Below, piece by piece: positions 43,008 through 53,800 of a stretch of 64,000 nucleotides of DNA. Source of the DNA: an uncultured Bacteroidota bacterium (lineage in GTDB: Bacteria; Bacteroidota; Bacteroidia; Bacteroidales; P3); assembly GCA_902790215.1 (NCBI GenBank), contig CADAQX010000008.1, positions 1-64,000 on the forward strand, written 5' to 3'. The position numbers and the translations under genes were made by a program. Positions within the stretch are counted from its first letter, which is position 1. Every line of letters begins with the position of its first letter. Below the pieces are notes generated by a model. The model saw only the letters and a program-made list of their open reading frames with translations, made no database searches and was not told the DNA's origin.

Positions 43008-43015
43008 TATCTTTG
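43008..43015 (+). promoter_or_regulatory. -7 element with no gene downstream (second)
   Basis: TATCTTTG followed by GCAGCTGCAAGGAGG and ATGATTATTGTTTTGTAA, a five-codon frame behind a good ribosome-binding sequence. The next 70 bases contain a nested dyad (CCTCG...CCGC...GCGG...CGAGG). No protein gene follows. From here to 43515 I see only repeats and AT-rich DNA. Confidence 0.5.
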
Positions 43016-43118
43016 CAGCTGCAAGGAGGATGATTATTGTTTTGTAATTGACTGAATGAGTCCTCGTTGTCTTCCGCTGTTGGGCGGCGAGGTCTTTGAC
43101 AGGTTGTGTTTATTTTTC

Positions 43119-43249
43119 GAAGGTTTTAGGGTTGAAAGGTTGTAGGGTATGAGGGATTATGGGGTGTGAAGGTTTTAGGGTTAGAGGGTTTGAAGGTTGT
43201 AAGGTTTTTAGGGTTAGAGGGTTTGAAGATTGTAAGGTTTTAGGGATTG
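43119..43249 (+). repeat. G-rich degenerate microsatellite
   Basis: Units such as GTTTTAGG, GTTAGAGG, GTTTGAAG and GTTGTAAG run for about 130 bp. They are the opposite-strand version of the CCTTAAAACCCTAAAA tract at 57645-57680. Confidence 0.75.
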
Positions 43250-43515
43250 AATGTCACCTCTTAAGCCTTTACCCCCTGAGACCTTTCCACCTTGAAACAT
43301 CACCAGGTCTTGGTTCGGCGGACTTTGGTGCGGTGGTTGCGTTGGTGGAGGCTACAGTGTCTTATTTCGGAAAAGTGCCGTAAACGGAAAAAATATTAAA
43401 TGAATTGTTCTCTTTTATGGTGTATTGTCTGATGGTTGATGATTTGTTCTATCCTAATTTATAACGTGTTAATAGGTTTTTTATTATGTTTTTTTGTTGT
43501 TTTGAATAAAATTCA

Positions 43516-43523
43516 TATCTTTG
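43516..43523 (+). promoter_or_regulatory. -7 element of the third ATPase gene
   Basis: TATCTTTG, with TTGTTTTGAAT upstream near the -33 position, 50 bases before the ATG at 43573. Confidence 0.75.
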
Positions 43524-43540
43524 CACTGATTTAATAAAAC

Positions 43541-43554
43541 TTCCGTGAACGGAA
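43541..43554. promoter_or_regulatory. Perfect palindrome between promoter and ATPase start
   Basis: TTCCGT-GA-ACGGAA is a perfect 6-bp dyad 18 bases before the start codon and just after the expected transcription start, a repressor-like position. A related site CCGTAAACGG followed by the same AAAAAATATTAAA lies at 43378-43400. Confidence 0.65.
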
Positions 43555-43572
43555 AAAATATTAAAAGGATAT

Positions 43573-44814
43573 ATGTATTTTGCACGTAAACGATATCTTG
43601 ACAGATTGGTTGCTCATAAACACAATCACATGGTAAAAGTGGTTACAGGAATTCGTCGATCGGGGAAATCGTTCCTGTTATTCAATATTTTCTACAAGCA
43701 TTTGATAAATGAGGGTGTTGCGGATGACCATATCATTATGATTGATTTGGAAAACCGTCGCAATAAGACTCTCCGTGATCCTGATGCTTTGATGAAATAT
43801 ATTGATGACCATATTAAAGATGGTGGCATGTATTACGTTATGCTGGATGAGATACAGTTGGTTTCTGAGTTTGAGGATGTACTCAACAGTTATGTGAAAA
43901 TGCCCAATGTCGATGTTTATGTTACAGGTAGCAATTCGCGCTTTTTGTCTCGTGATGTCATCACTGAATTCCGTGGTCGTGGAGACGAGTTGCGCATCTA
44001 TCCTCTTTCAATATCGGAAATAGCTGAAGCTATGCCTGAATTGGGGTGGGAGCAACTATGGCAGAAATACCTACGTTATGGAGGTCTGCCGCTAACTATA
44101 CTTTCACCATCTGACGAGGATAGGGAAAGTTATTTGAAACTATTGTTTAAAGAGACGTATATCCGGGACATTGTAGAACGCAACAGTGTGCAGAATGATA
44201 TGGCACTTGAGACATTGTTGGATATCGTTTCGTCGTCTATTGGTTCAATGACTAATCCTTCGAAGTTGGAACGTTCATTCAACAGCCTGGGGAAGGTGTC
44301 GCTGTCAGCTTCAACTATTAAGGGTTACCTTGACTATCTTGAGGATGCTTTTCTTATTAGTCGTGCCAGTCGTTATGATGTGAAAGTCAAACGGTATATC
44401 TCGACTCCTTTCAAGTATTATTTTACCGATGTAGGCCTTCGGAATGCCCGGTTGAATTTTCGACAGATTGAGGAAACTCACCTTATGGAGAATGTAATAT
44501 ATAATGAGTTGCTTGTAAGAGGATATAGTGTAGATGTCGGAATAGTAGAGCTTCGTAAAGGCGATGACCGTAAGCAGGTAGAGATTGATTTTGTTGCCAA
44601 CAGAGGTAGTCAGCGTTACTATATCCAGTCTGCATATGCTTTGCCAACAGAGGAAAAGCAACAGCAGGAGGTACGTCCATTGCGAGCTGTTGGCGATTCA
44701 TTCAAGAAGATTGTTGTCGTAAAAGATGACATTCTTTTGCGGCGTGATGATTACGGCATTGTCACTCTTGGCTTACGTCAGTTTCTGACTGATGATAATA
44801 GTTTGAATCTGTAG
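43573..44814 (+). CDS. AAA family ATPase with DUF4143 domain (third copy)
   Basis: 413 residues, a different subgroup from the copies at 17836 and 18791. It opens with RKRYLDRLVAHKHNHMVKVVTGIRRSGKSFLL (Walker A about residue 28), Walker B YYVMLDEIQ near residue 95 and the sensor VYVTGSNSRFL. The C-terminal part has a winged-helix-like SASTIKGYLDYLEDAFL and DUF4143 features YYFTDVGLRNARLNF and VEIDFVANRG. Base composition is clearly AT-richer than the flanking core genes, pointing to transfer. It stands alone with its own promoter and palindrome; no partner gene is adjacent. The molecular role of the family is unproven. Confidence 0.88.
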   Translation: MYFARKRYLDRLVAHKHNHMVKVVTGIRRSGKSFLLFNIFYKHLINEGVADDHIIMIDLENRRNKTLRDPDALMKYIDDHIKDGGMYYVMLDEIQLVSEFEDVLNSYVKMPNVDVYVTGSNSRFLSRDVITEFRGRGDELRIYPLSISEIAEAMPELGWEQLWQKYLRYGGLPLTILSPSDEDRESYLKLLFKETYIRDIVERNSVQNDMALETLLDIVSSSIGSMTNPSKLERSFNSLGKVSLSASTIKGYLDYLEDAFLISRASRYDVKVKRYISTPFKYYFTDVGLRNARLNFRQIEETHLMENVIYNELLVRGYSVDVGIVELRKGDDRKQVEIDFVANRGSQRYYIQSAYALPTEEKQQQEVRPLRAVGDSFKKIVVVKDDILLRRDDYGIVTLGLRQFLTDDNSLNL

Positions 44815-44830
44815 TTTATTACAGCTGGGC

Positions 44831-44940
44831 GTTGATAATATTATCGTTGATAAGTTGATACGTTTATCGTTGATAGGTTGATGATTCATCGTTGTCCGTT
44901 GATAAATTTATTCGGCTCGCATCATATCAACGTATCAACA
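44831..44940 (-). repeat. GTTGATAT hairpin element, copy 2 (reverse)
   Basis: Contains CCGTTGATAAATTTATTCGG and CTCGCATCATATCAACG. On the minus strand this gives GATGCGAGCCGAATAAATTTATCAACGG, the same core as copies 1, 3 and 4, with extra GTTGATAA units on the left. Confidence 0.75.
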
Positions 44941-44954
44941 CCTAACATCGACCA

Positions 44955-47825
44955 TCACCATGTTTTTGTGAGGCGGACTTCTATGCGGCGGTTGGAGCGG
45001 TGGAGGCTGCTGCGGGTTGTGGCGGGCTGGTTGCTGCCCAGGCCGCGGGCGGTGACGGAGGTGGGACGGCAGCCGAGGTCTATGAGGTATTCGCGTATCT
45101 GGTCGGCACGGCGTTGGGAGAGGGCTGTGTTGTCGCGGTCGTCGGGGTTGCCGTCTATATGGCAGGTGATTTCGATGTTGAGGTGCCGACTTTTGATGAG
45201 TCGGGCAAGGCGGCGCAGCTCGGCTTCGGATTCGGGGGAGAAACGCCAATCAGCGGCATTGAATTGGACGCTGTTGAGGGTCTGCGGGATGCCGTCGTCG
45301 GTCATTTGGACGTATGTGGTGAGCTGGAAGTTGTGTGATAGGCTATTTGTAGGCACGTTGTTTCCGGCTTTGGAGTCTGTTTTGTTTGGCTGGGGTTGCT
45401 CTATGCGGTGCGTGGTGGGGAAGTAGAGGCTGTCGTTGATGTAGAGGTTGTAGTCTTTGCCTTGGGGCAGGACGATGTAATAGCGGCCTGTGGCCGGGTC
45501 GGTGTTGGCCTGTCCGAGGAGTTGCCCGGTGGCGGGGTTCTCCCAACAGATCTGGGTGGATACGGGACGGTTGGCGCGGTCGAGGACGGTGCCGGTGACG
45601 ATGGTGACGGGCTGCGGCCGCATGGCTTTGGGCAGGGTGATGTTGTAGATGTCCTGTGAGCGGTCGCCTTGGGCATAGTAGGCGGTGGTGCCGTCGGTAG
45701 TGATTTTGTAGCCCCAGTCGTCACCGGTGGTGTTGAATTCTTTCCCTATGTTGACGGGTTGAGACCAGTGGGTCCAGCTGCTGTCGCTGAGTCGGGTGGA
45801 CATGTAAAGGTCCATTTGCCCCAGGGAGCCGTGGCTCTCGGAGCAGAAGTAGAGGGTGTGCATGTCGGGGTGGAGATAGGGAGAACGCTCGTCGAAAGGG
45901 GTGTTGATGGCAGGTCCCAGCTCGAAGGGTTCGCTCCAGTGGCCATTGCTGTCGAGGAGCGAGGCATAGATGTTGACAGATGAGTCGGCTTCGCGGTCGG
46001 TGCGGCCTGTGGCGGCCCATAGCATGAGGCGGCCATTGGCGGCGATGGTGGCGTCGGCTTGCCAGGTGCTGCTGTTGATAAGGTCGGGCAGACGGTAGGT
46101 TTTCCACCCGTTGGCAGTGCGGTCGGCTCGGTAGAGCAGGCCGTTTTGGAAGAGGAGCAGGGAGGTGCCGTCGGTGGTGACGGAGACGGGGGCTTCGTTG
46201 CCATAGGTGTGGCTGAGGTCCATCTCGATGGCGGCGGGACTCCATTTGCTGCCTTTGCGGCGGGAGATAAAGACATCCTCGCCTCCGATGTTGTCGGGTC
46301 GGTCTTTGGCGGCAAAGTAGAGGGTGTTGCCGTCGGCACTGATGACGGGGGCATACTCGTTGCCCTTGGGACTGTTGACGGCAGAGCCTATCGGTGTTGC
46401 CTTGGGTGAGCCTTGCGAGGGCTCCTGCAGGGTGGCGAGGAGGCGTTGGTACTCGTAGCTGTCGGCAAAGTCGTCGGCATAGAGCATGGCGGTGTTTGTG
46501 GCGGCATTCCATCGGTGGTGGTCGAGGTCGTCTTTGAGGAGTTGCTGCAGCATTAGGTAGGCCTCGTGTGCGGGAGCCAGTGCATGGATGCAGCTGTCGG
46601 CTATGCGGTAGTCGTAGTTTTGGTATAGGTGGAGCGCGAGGGAGTCGCGGAGGCGTTGCTGCAGGGGCATGAGGTCGGGGTAGAGGGTGTAGAATGTGTG
46701 GTAGTTGCGTATGGAAGTGTGGAGGTAGGCGTGGTGGAGCATGAGGGCAAGGGAATGGCGCAGCGTGTCGTCGGCCGGGAGGCGGAGAATGGCGTGGTGG
46801 GCAGCGGAGAGGTGATGATGGTTTAGTGCATAGTGTGCAAGGCTATGCTGGGCATGGGCAGTCCAGGCGGTGGCTTTGTTGTGGGCATCGAGGTAGAGGA
46901 TGAAGGAGCGCCAGTTGGAGGTGTCGATGTCGCGGAAGTATTCTATGCTGTCGGCCAAGTGGATGCAGCGGGGGGTATAGGGACTTTCGGGGAAGCGTTC
47001 ACCGTAGCCGCGGTAGTATTGCTCGGCGTCATAGTGCCTGGTGAGTCGATACTCGATGGCATAGACGCTGTCGGTGGCACGAGAGGCGAGGTGGGATAGG
47101 GGATAGGTTTGGCGGAATTCTTGGTAGGCCAAAGAGGTGTGCTTGCGGTCGGCTTCGGCAAAGGCTATGCTGTCGCGCAGCCGTATGGCATCGGGCAGTA
47201 CTTTTGAATGCGGGCGGCGTTGGATAAAGTCCTGCAGCATGTCGAAGGTGCCGATGTCGCGAGTTTGGACGAACTCGAGCGTGTCGCGGCTGTCGATGAT
47301 GCTGTCGCGCTGGTCGGGCAGGGCAAGGGTGTAGAAGTCGAGGAAGTGCCGGTAGGCATCGATGGTATGGCGGGAATGGGCTTGGGCCATGGCCATGCTG
47401 CAGAGGCGCCGCAGGTCGTGGTCGAAGAGTGCACCGCTGTAGCTGTCGCGAGACCATCGGTCGAGTTGTTTCTGTTCAGCGGAGGCAAAGATTTGGCGTA
47501 CCCGTACAAGGTGAGTGTATGCAGTGTCGATGTTGCGGGCTGGGAAAGATGTGTCGCTATAAAGCCTGTAGGCAGCATAGTGGCATTCGAGGTTGTTGGT
47601 GTCGCGGCTGAGCCTGCGTTCCAGTTTGGCCTGCACTTTGTCATAGCGTCCCCGCTCTATGTCGCGCCTGTAGGGATATTCTGCTTCCACCACTCCCTGT
47701 GCCTGCAGAGTGCTGCATAGTGTCTGCAGCACCAGCATGAGGCACAGGGCTGGGAGTAGAGGTATATGGCACCGGCGTGGCCGGAAGAGTCTGTCGGGTG
47801 TGGCTGGCAGGGGTTTGGGAGTCAT
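44955..47825 (-). CDS. OmpA family protein with PD40 propeller (PorE-like architecture)
   Basis: About 956 residues from the start at 47825, one base after the upstream stop. A signal-anchor (HIPLLPALCLMLVLQTLCSTLQAQG) is followed by a helical, TPR-like region of some 440 residues. A beta-propeller of PD40 repeats follows (NEYAPVISADGNTLYFAAK about residue 488, DERSPYLHPDMHTLYFCSES about residue 640). A carboxypeptidase-regulatory-like fold comes next (VTGTVLDRANRPVST, about residues 742-800). The C-terminal OmpA domain (about 842-956) has IEITCHIDGNPDDRDNTALSQRRADQI and binds peptidoglycan in relatives. This order is that of PorE, a periplasmic T9SS component. Whether it is PorE itself or an OmpA relative paired with the glucan synthase cannot be settled here. 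Confidence 0.82.
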   Translation of the reverse strand: MTPKPLPATPDRLFRPRRCHIPLLPALCLMLVLQTLCSTLQAQGVVEAEYPYRRDIERGRYDKVQAKLERRLSRDTNNLECHYAAYRLYSDTSFPARNIDTAYTHLVRVRQIFASAEQKQLDRWSRDSYSGALFDHDLRRLCSMAMAQAHSRHTIDAYRHFLDFYTLALPDQRDSIIDSRDTLEFVQTRDIGTFDMLQDFIQRRPHSKVLPDAIRLRDSIAFAEADRKHTSLAYQEFRQTYPLSHLASRATDSVYAIEYRLTRHYDAEQYYRGYGERFPESPYTPRCIHLADSIEYFRDIDTSNWRSFILYLDAHNKATAWTAHAQHSLAHYALNHHHLSAAHHAILRLPADDTLRHSLALMLHHAYLHTSIRNYHTFYTLYPDLMPLQQRLRDSLALHLYQNYDYRIADSCIHALAPAHEAYLMLQQLLKDDLDHHRWNAATNTAMLYADDFADSYEYQRLLATLQEPSQGSPKATPIGSAVNSPKGNEYAPVISADGNTLYFAAKDRPDNIGGEDVFISRRKGSKWSPAAIEMDLSHTYGNEAPVSVTTDGTSLLLFQNGLLYRADRTANGWKTYRLPDLINSSTWQADATIAANGRLMLWAATGRTDREADSSVNIYASLLDSNGHWSEPFELGPAINTPFDERSPYLHPDMHTLYFCSESHGSLGQMDLYMSTRLSDSSWTHWSQPVNIGKEFNTTGDDWGYKITTDGTTAYYAQGDRSQDIYNITLPKAMRPQPVTIVTGTVLDRANRPVSTQICWENPATGQLLGQANTDPATGRYYIVLPQGKDYNLYINDSLYFPTTHRIEQPQPNKTDSKAGNNVPTNSLSHNFQLTTYVQMTDDGIPQTLNSVQFNAADWRFSPESEAELRRLARLIKSRHLNIEITCHIDGNPDDRDNTALSQRRADQIREYLIDLGCRPTSVTARGLGSNQPATTRSSLHRSNRRIEVRLTKTW

Positions 47826-47826
47826 G

Positions 47827-50800
47827 TTAGTGTATGAGTACTTCGTGGGTCTGGCCGTCGTCGACAAGGTTGATGGCGGTGGGCTCGGCAGGACGTGTGT
47901 CGCTGTGCTGGTAGGTGATGAGGTAGAGGGCACTGCCGTAGCGGTAGCGGATGGTGAAGGAAGGCCAGTCGGTAGGCACACGCGGGTCGATGGTGAGGGT
48001 TTCGCCCTCTTTGTGGATGCCGAGGATGTTCTCGATGCCGGTCTTGTAAGCCCAGGATGCAGAGCCGGTGTACCATGTCCAGCCGCCGCGGCCGGGGTGC
48101 TGCGGGTTGCTGTAGATGTCGGCGGCAATGCAGTAGGGCTCCACTTTGTATTTGAGCACGTCGGCCAGTGACTGTGTGCGATGGACGGGGTTGATGAGGG
48201 AGTAGAGGAAGTAGGCCATGTCGTAGTTGCCTTCTTTGAGCTGCGCCATGATGTACCACATGGCACCGTGGGTGTATTGTCCACCGTTTTCACGCACTCC
48301 GGCTGGGTAGGCGGCTATGTAGCCCGGGTCGTTGCCACTTATGGCAGCGGGATTGCCGGCGCGCGAGAAGGGAGGTGTGAGGAGCTGGATGATTTCGTGT
48401 TCGCGGTTGACCAGTCGGTTGTCGGTCTCGCGCAGGATGGATTTCTTCTGTTCGGGAGTCGCCACATCGGTGAGGATGCTCCAGGCCTGGGAGATGAGGT
48501 CGATTTGGCATTCGGTGTTGTTGCGGCTGCCCATGGGGTCGCCGTTGTCGTAGTAGGCGCGGAGGAACCAGGCACCATCCCATGCATTGTCTTGCAATGC
48601 CTTGACAAGACGGGCACGGAAGTCGGTGAGCTCGCTGCAGTAGGAGAGGTCGGCACCTGGCATGAGCTGGGTGATATGTTCCATCTTGGGCAGAATGTCG
48701 GCCAGGAAGAAGGCTACCCACACGCTCTCGCCTTTGCCCTCGACACCTACGCGACTCATACCGTCGTTCCAGTCGCCACAGCCCATCAGAGGCAGTCCGT
48801 GGTTGCCGATGCGGCTCATGGAGCGGTTGATTGAACGGCGCAGATGCTCGTAGAGTGTGGCGTATTCGAAGCGCGGGTCGTGCTGGTCGGAACTCTGCGG
48901 TACGGCGTAGTTGAGGCAGCGCTCGGATTCGCCGGGAGTGAGCTGGTCGGCCTGGCAGAAAGGCACCATTTCCGAGAGGATGTCGTTGTCGCCCGTCACC
49001 TGGATGTATTGGTAAGTGACAAAGACGAGCCAGAGGTAGTCGTCGCTGAATGTGGTGCGGGCACCGAGGTGCATGTTGGCATGCCACCAGTGGAGGACAT
49101 CGCCTTCGGCAAACTGGTGGGAGGCATGGTCGAGAATTTGCCGGCGTGCATAGGCGGGGTCGCTATAGAGGATGCTCATCACATCCTGGAGCTGGTCGCG
49201 GAAACCGGTTGCGCCGCCCACCTGATAGAATCCGGCGCGGGCGAAGAGACGTGCCGAGTAGACCTGGTAGAGATACCAGCGGTTGAGCATGAAGTTGAAG
49301 GATTTGTCGGGGGTGTCGACTTGTATGTGGGAGAGTTTGTCGTCCCAGAAGCGGCACACGCGGCCGTACTCGCCGTTGATTTGTTCAATGGTGTAAGGCG
49401 TCTTGGAAAACTCTGCCGTTCCGCTCTCGTCGCTGACAGCGATGACATAGGCAATTTCGCGTTGCCCGTTGGCCGGGATGTCCAGCGTGAGGCCGAGCCG
49501 TTTGCGGTTGGGGTAGTTGAGCGAGATGTCGGTGATGGGTTCTGTGGAGGTTAGTCTTAGGCGGGTATTGCGGTAGATTTCGTGGTATACGTTGCGGACG
49601 ATGAGGCTGTTGAGTCCTTCGTCCCATTCAGAATAGAGATAGCGGGCGGTTCGTTCCTCGTTGGTGCCCATCACGAGTTTATAGACCATGTCGAGTTGGA
49701 CTGAGAGGTCGTCGGCTGTTTTGTTCTCTATTTTGATTTGGTAGTATTTCTCAGGTTTGTCAGAGGAGACGAACACCCGGACCATGACTTTTATGTTGTC
49801 GTAGTCGGCATCGAAAGCGGAGTAGCCTTGGCTGTGGCGTGCGGTGGCGGGGACGAACTGCTGTTTGTTGATAAGGAGCATCTCGGCGGCGTTGTCGCGC
49901 ACGATGTCGTTGCTCCACCCGGTGAGTTTGAACTGCTGGGCATTGAAGGCAAAGGTGAATCCTGCCATGGTGGAGCTGATCACACAGCCAAAATGTGGGT
50001 TGGCAATGACATTGACCCACGGCATCGGGGTGTTGGTGTTGGTGACCACGTAGTCCTGGCCGTTGTTGTCGAAGCCGCCATATTGGTTGTAATAGTCGAG
50101 CGAGCTCCACACGCGGAACTTGGCACTGGGTTTCAGAACGGGATATTCGATTTTGTCCTGATATTGCTGGTTGACTTTTTCGAGTGCTTCGAGCTGCTGT
50201 TGGATGCTGAGACCGTCGCGGGTGTTGAAACACAGGCGTGCCACGGTGCGCAGGAGTGTGCGCTCGGCACTGCTGATGTCGTTGCCGTTAAGTACATAGA
50301 CATGTCCGGCTTCCTGGTGCGATGCCCAGAGATGCTCGGTGTTAGCCATGTTGCGGATGAAGTGGGAGAGACCTTCGCGGTCGGAGCCTTCAGCGTCATT
50401 GATAATGACAAGGTCGAGCAGCAGACCGTGGATTTTGAAGTACTCAAAGGCACGCAGCATCTCCTTGGCAAATCCGGAACGGTCTATTCTGTCGATTTCG
50501 AGCAGCAGGATGGCCAGGTCGCCGCTGATGCCGAAACGCCACAGGTTGCTTTGCGACAGGGTGTTCTGGGCAAGGATTTCCTGCCGTTTGTTGCCGAGGG
50601 TGGCCGTTTGGGCCATGTATTTGGATATGCTGTTGTAAAGCCGCATCTGCGCTCCTTTCAAGAGCGACATGTTGGTGCGCATGTTGTTGAAGACCGAGGC
50701 AGTCTTGAAGGCATGCTCGATGTCGATGGGGCTTTGGTATTGTTCGGTGAGTTGCAGCAGGTGTTCGCGGGCCTTGGAGAATCCTGTGATGATGTAGGCC

Positions 50801-53800
50801 TCGGACGATTTGCCGGCTGGCAGGTGGATGCGGCGCCGCATGCTCATGATGGGGTCGAGTGTGGTGCCGACGGTTCCCGTAAGGTTTCGGTGGCTGTCGA
50901 TGATGTCGGCATGGTGCAGGCTGCCTCCACGTCCTAAGAATTTGAGGCGCGAGGTCTCGTATTCCACCAGATTGGATATCGGACTCTGCGGTTTGCTGGT
51001 CTCTTCTGCATTGCTGTCGATATCGTTGCACACCCACAGCTTATGTATCATGTAGTGGCGGCTGTCCTGTGTGCCCTGTACAAGGCGGTTGAAGATGAGT
51101 GCCTCGTGTTCGGCATCGTATTCGCTATGGATTTTCATGCCATTGAATACCCGATGGTTCTCGTCCTCGATGTTGGATGTCAGTACCACTTCGCCATAAC
51201 TGGTGATTTCAAGGTCTACATCCTGTGCGGTGTTGTTGACAAAGGTGAAGCGGCGAATCTCGGCTGAGCGGTCTTTGAGCACAGTGACTTCCGTCTTGGT
51301 CTCTATGCCGTTGTCCACACGCATATATACTATCTTGTCGCTTGCAAAACTCACATGGTAGGTCTCCGGCATCACATCAAGGGGTGAGTAGGTGGCTGAC
51401 CACAGTTTGTCGTTCCGCAGGTTGCGGATGTAGAGGTAGGTGCCGTAGTGGTCGGAACTGATTTTCCTGTAGCGGTTGAGGAGGATGTTGCGATAGCGCG
51501 AGAATCCACTTCCGCGGTCGTTGAGCAGCACGGTGTAGAGTCCGTTGCTGATGGTGCCTATCTCGGGCACATTGGAGATGGTGTCGAAATCGCGTGCATC
51601 GCTCTCGGTCTGCACCTTCGAGTATTGGTACCGCTTATATTGGGTCACCTTCAGGTCGATATAGGGCTTCACCTGAGCCTTTTCTTTCAAGAGTGTTTCC
51701 ATTGAGCGCATTGTGGGCTCTTGCATAAAGTAGTGCTGCAGGCAGTGGTCGGCCAGGTAGTTGGCCAGACTGGCCAGTATCATGCCTTGGTGGTGGGCAT
51801 AATGGGCTTTCACCGGCACATGGTCTTCCTCGTCGTAACTCTCGAAGAAACCCATATTGTTGTCGTACATGCTGAGGTCTTTGAACCGCTGCATGTTTTC
51901 ATATACTGCACGGTCGTCCACGCCGATAGTCATCAGCGAGCTGTAGGGGGAAATGACAATACGGTCGGGTGTAGTGTTCTGGAACTTCAGGTAGGGAACG
52001 CCGAAAGCATGGTATTTGTAGTTCTGGGCATCGTCCAGCTCGTTGTAGGCTGTCTCCGAAATGCCCCATGGCAGCACCTGTGAACGGTTCACCTGCTTGA
52101 TGAAAGCCCGTTGGGCGCGGATGGCGAAACTGTAGGTCTCGTCCATCAGTGTGTGCTTGTAGGTGGGCAGGAAGATGAGCGGCATGAAATATTCAAACAA
52201 CGTGCCGTACCACGATGCCACGCCCTTGTATCCCTTGTATTGCACCAGAGTTTTGTCTAGGCAGAACCAATGCTTGTAGGGAGCGTCGCCTTGCGCAATG
52301 GTCATGAAACTGGTAAGCCGTGCCTCTGAGGCAAAGTTGTTGTAGTGATAGGGTAGGAGGGTGTAGGAGCTGTAGTCGTAGCCAATGCTGAACACGTCCA
52401 GGTCGGGGTTGTACAGCTTCATGAAGTCGGTTTGGTCAATGAGTCGCTGCACCTTTGAGATGAGTGACAGAATATCCGATGTATCGGGGGTGCCGTCGCC
52501 GCTGTCCTTTGCTTCACACTTGCTCTCCAAATATCCCTTCACGGTGTACAGGCAGGCCACGAAGTTGCCGCTGTCGCATGTGGAGATGAAGAAATTGGGC
52601 AATGCCTTGAGGGTCTTGACATGGTACCAGTTGAAGAGGTGACCGTTCCATTTCTCCAGTTTGATGACGGTGTCGATAATGTGGTTGATGCGTGTCACGG
52701 CGTCCTTGGCGCTGATGAAACCCAGTTCGGCTGCGCTTATCACGCTTGTCAGCGAATACCCGATATTGGTGGGTGAGGTCTTGTAGTCGGTCTTCTTCTC
52801 GCGGTTCAATTGGTAGTTGTCGGGGATAAGCCAGTTGTTCTCCTCAGTGATGAGGCTGTCGAAGAAATGCCAGGTGTCGCGTGCCAGCTGGCGCACCTCT
52901 TCGGTCTCCTTGGCGTTGAGACTGCGTTTTTCCTGCGGGAACTTCTTGCCAAGCCAATACATCAGGAACGGTGCGCCGCACCATGTCACCACGCAGAACA
53001 ATGCTGCCACCATGGTCATCACATGCCACTGCCCAACAAACAGAGCCAGTGCCAGGACCACTGCGGCGGCCACGTAGTTGAACCAGAACTTGCCGAGGTA
53101 GTCGCCCAGGGTGCCTTTCGTACTCTTGGCAGCCTCGTCGCTGGTAATCCAGTTGAGCAGGTTTCGGTGCGAGAACCACAGACGGTAGCATGCCCGCACC
53201 AGTGCGTCGGTATACATCCATGCCTCCTTGGGCAGGAGAGCGAACTGCACCAGCGAGCGGTACACAATCACATTGAAACCCCGCATCAGTGTGGCGTAGT
53301 AGTGATAGCGCTTGCCAAAGTTTGGCAGTTTGGTAATCTGCCCCAGGATAAAGAACACGATGGGGCTTGCCACCACAATCAAAGCCGCCAGCACATACCA
53401 TGCCGGAGAGGCCGATGTGCCGCCGCTGGCGAAATAATAGCCAAAGCCGAATAGCAGCAGTACCATCACCGCCAGGCTCAATACTGAACGGCGCAGATTG
53501 TCGAAAATCTTCCAGCGGCCGATGGTGTTCACCTGGTTCTTCACCACCTCGCCTTTCTCGTTGTGCACCTTGTTCTTCAGCCAGCCGATAATCTGCCAGT
53601 CGCCGCGCGTCCATCGGTGGTGACGCTTGGCATCGTCTATATAGTTGCTGGGGTTGTCGTCAAACAGCTCCAGGTCGTTGATGAGGCCGCAGCGTATGTG
53701 GCAGCCCTCTATCAGGTCGTGGCTCAAAATCAGGTTCTCGGGGAAGGTGCCTTTCAGCACCTGCTGGAACACCTTCAGGTCGTAGATGCCCTTGCCGCAG

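Noticed and set aside
43119-43249. Telomere-like TTTTAGGG repeats
   Set aside because: The units are degenerate and mixed, lie inside a contig, and match the microsatellite style of the rest of the window.
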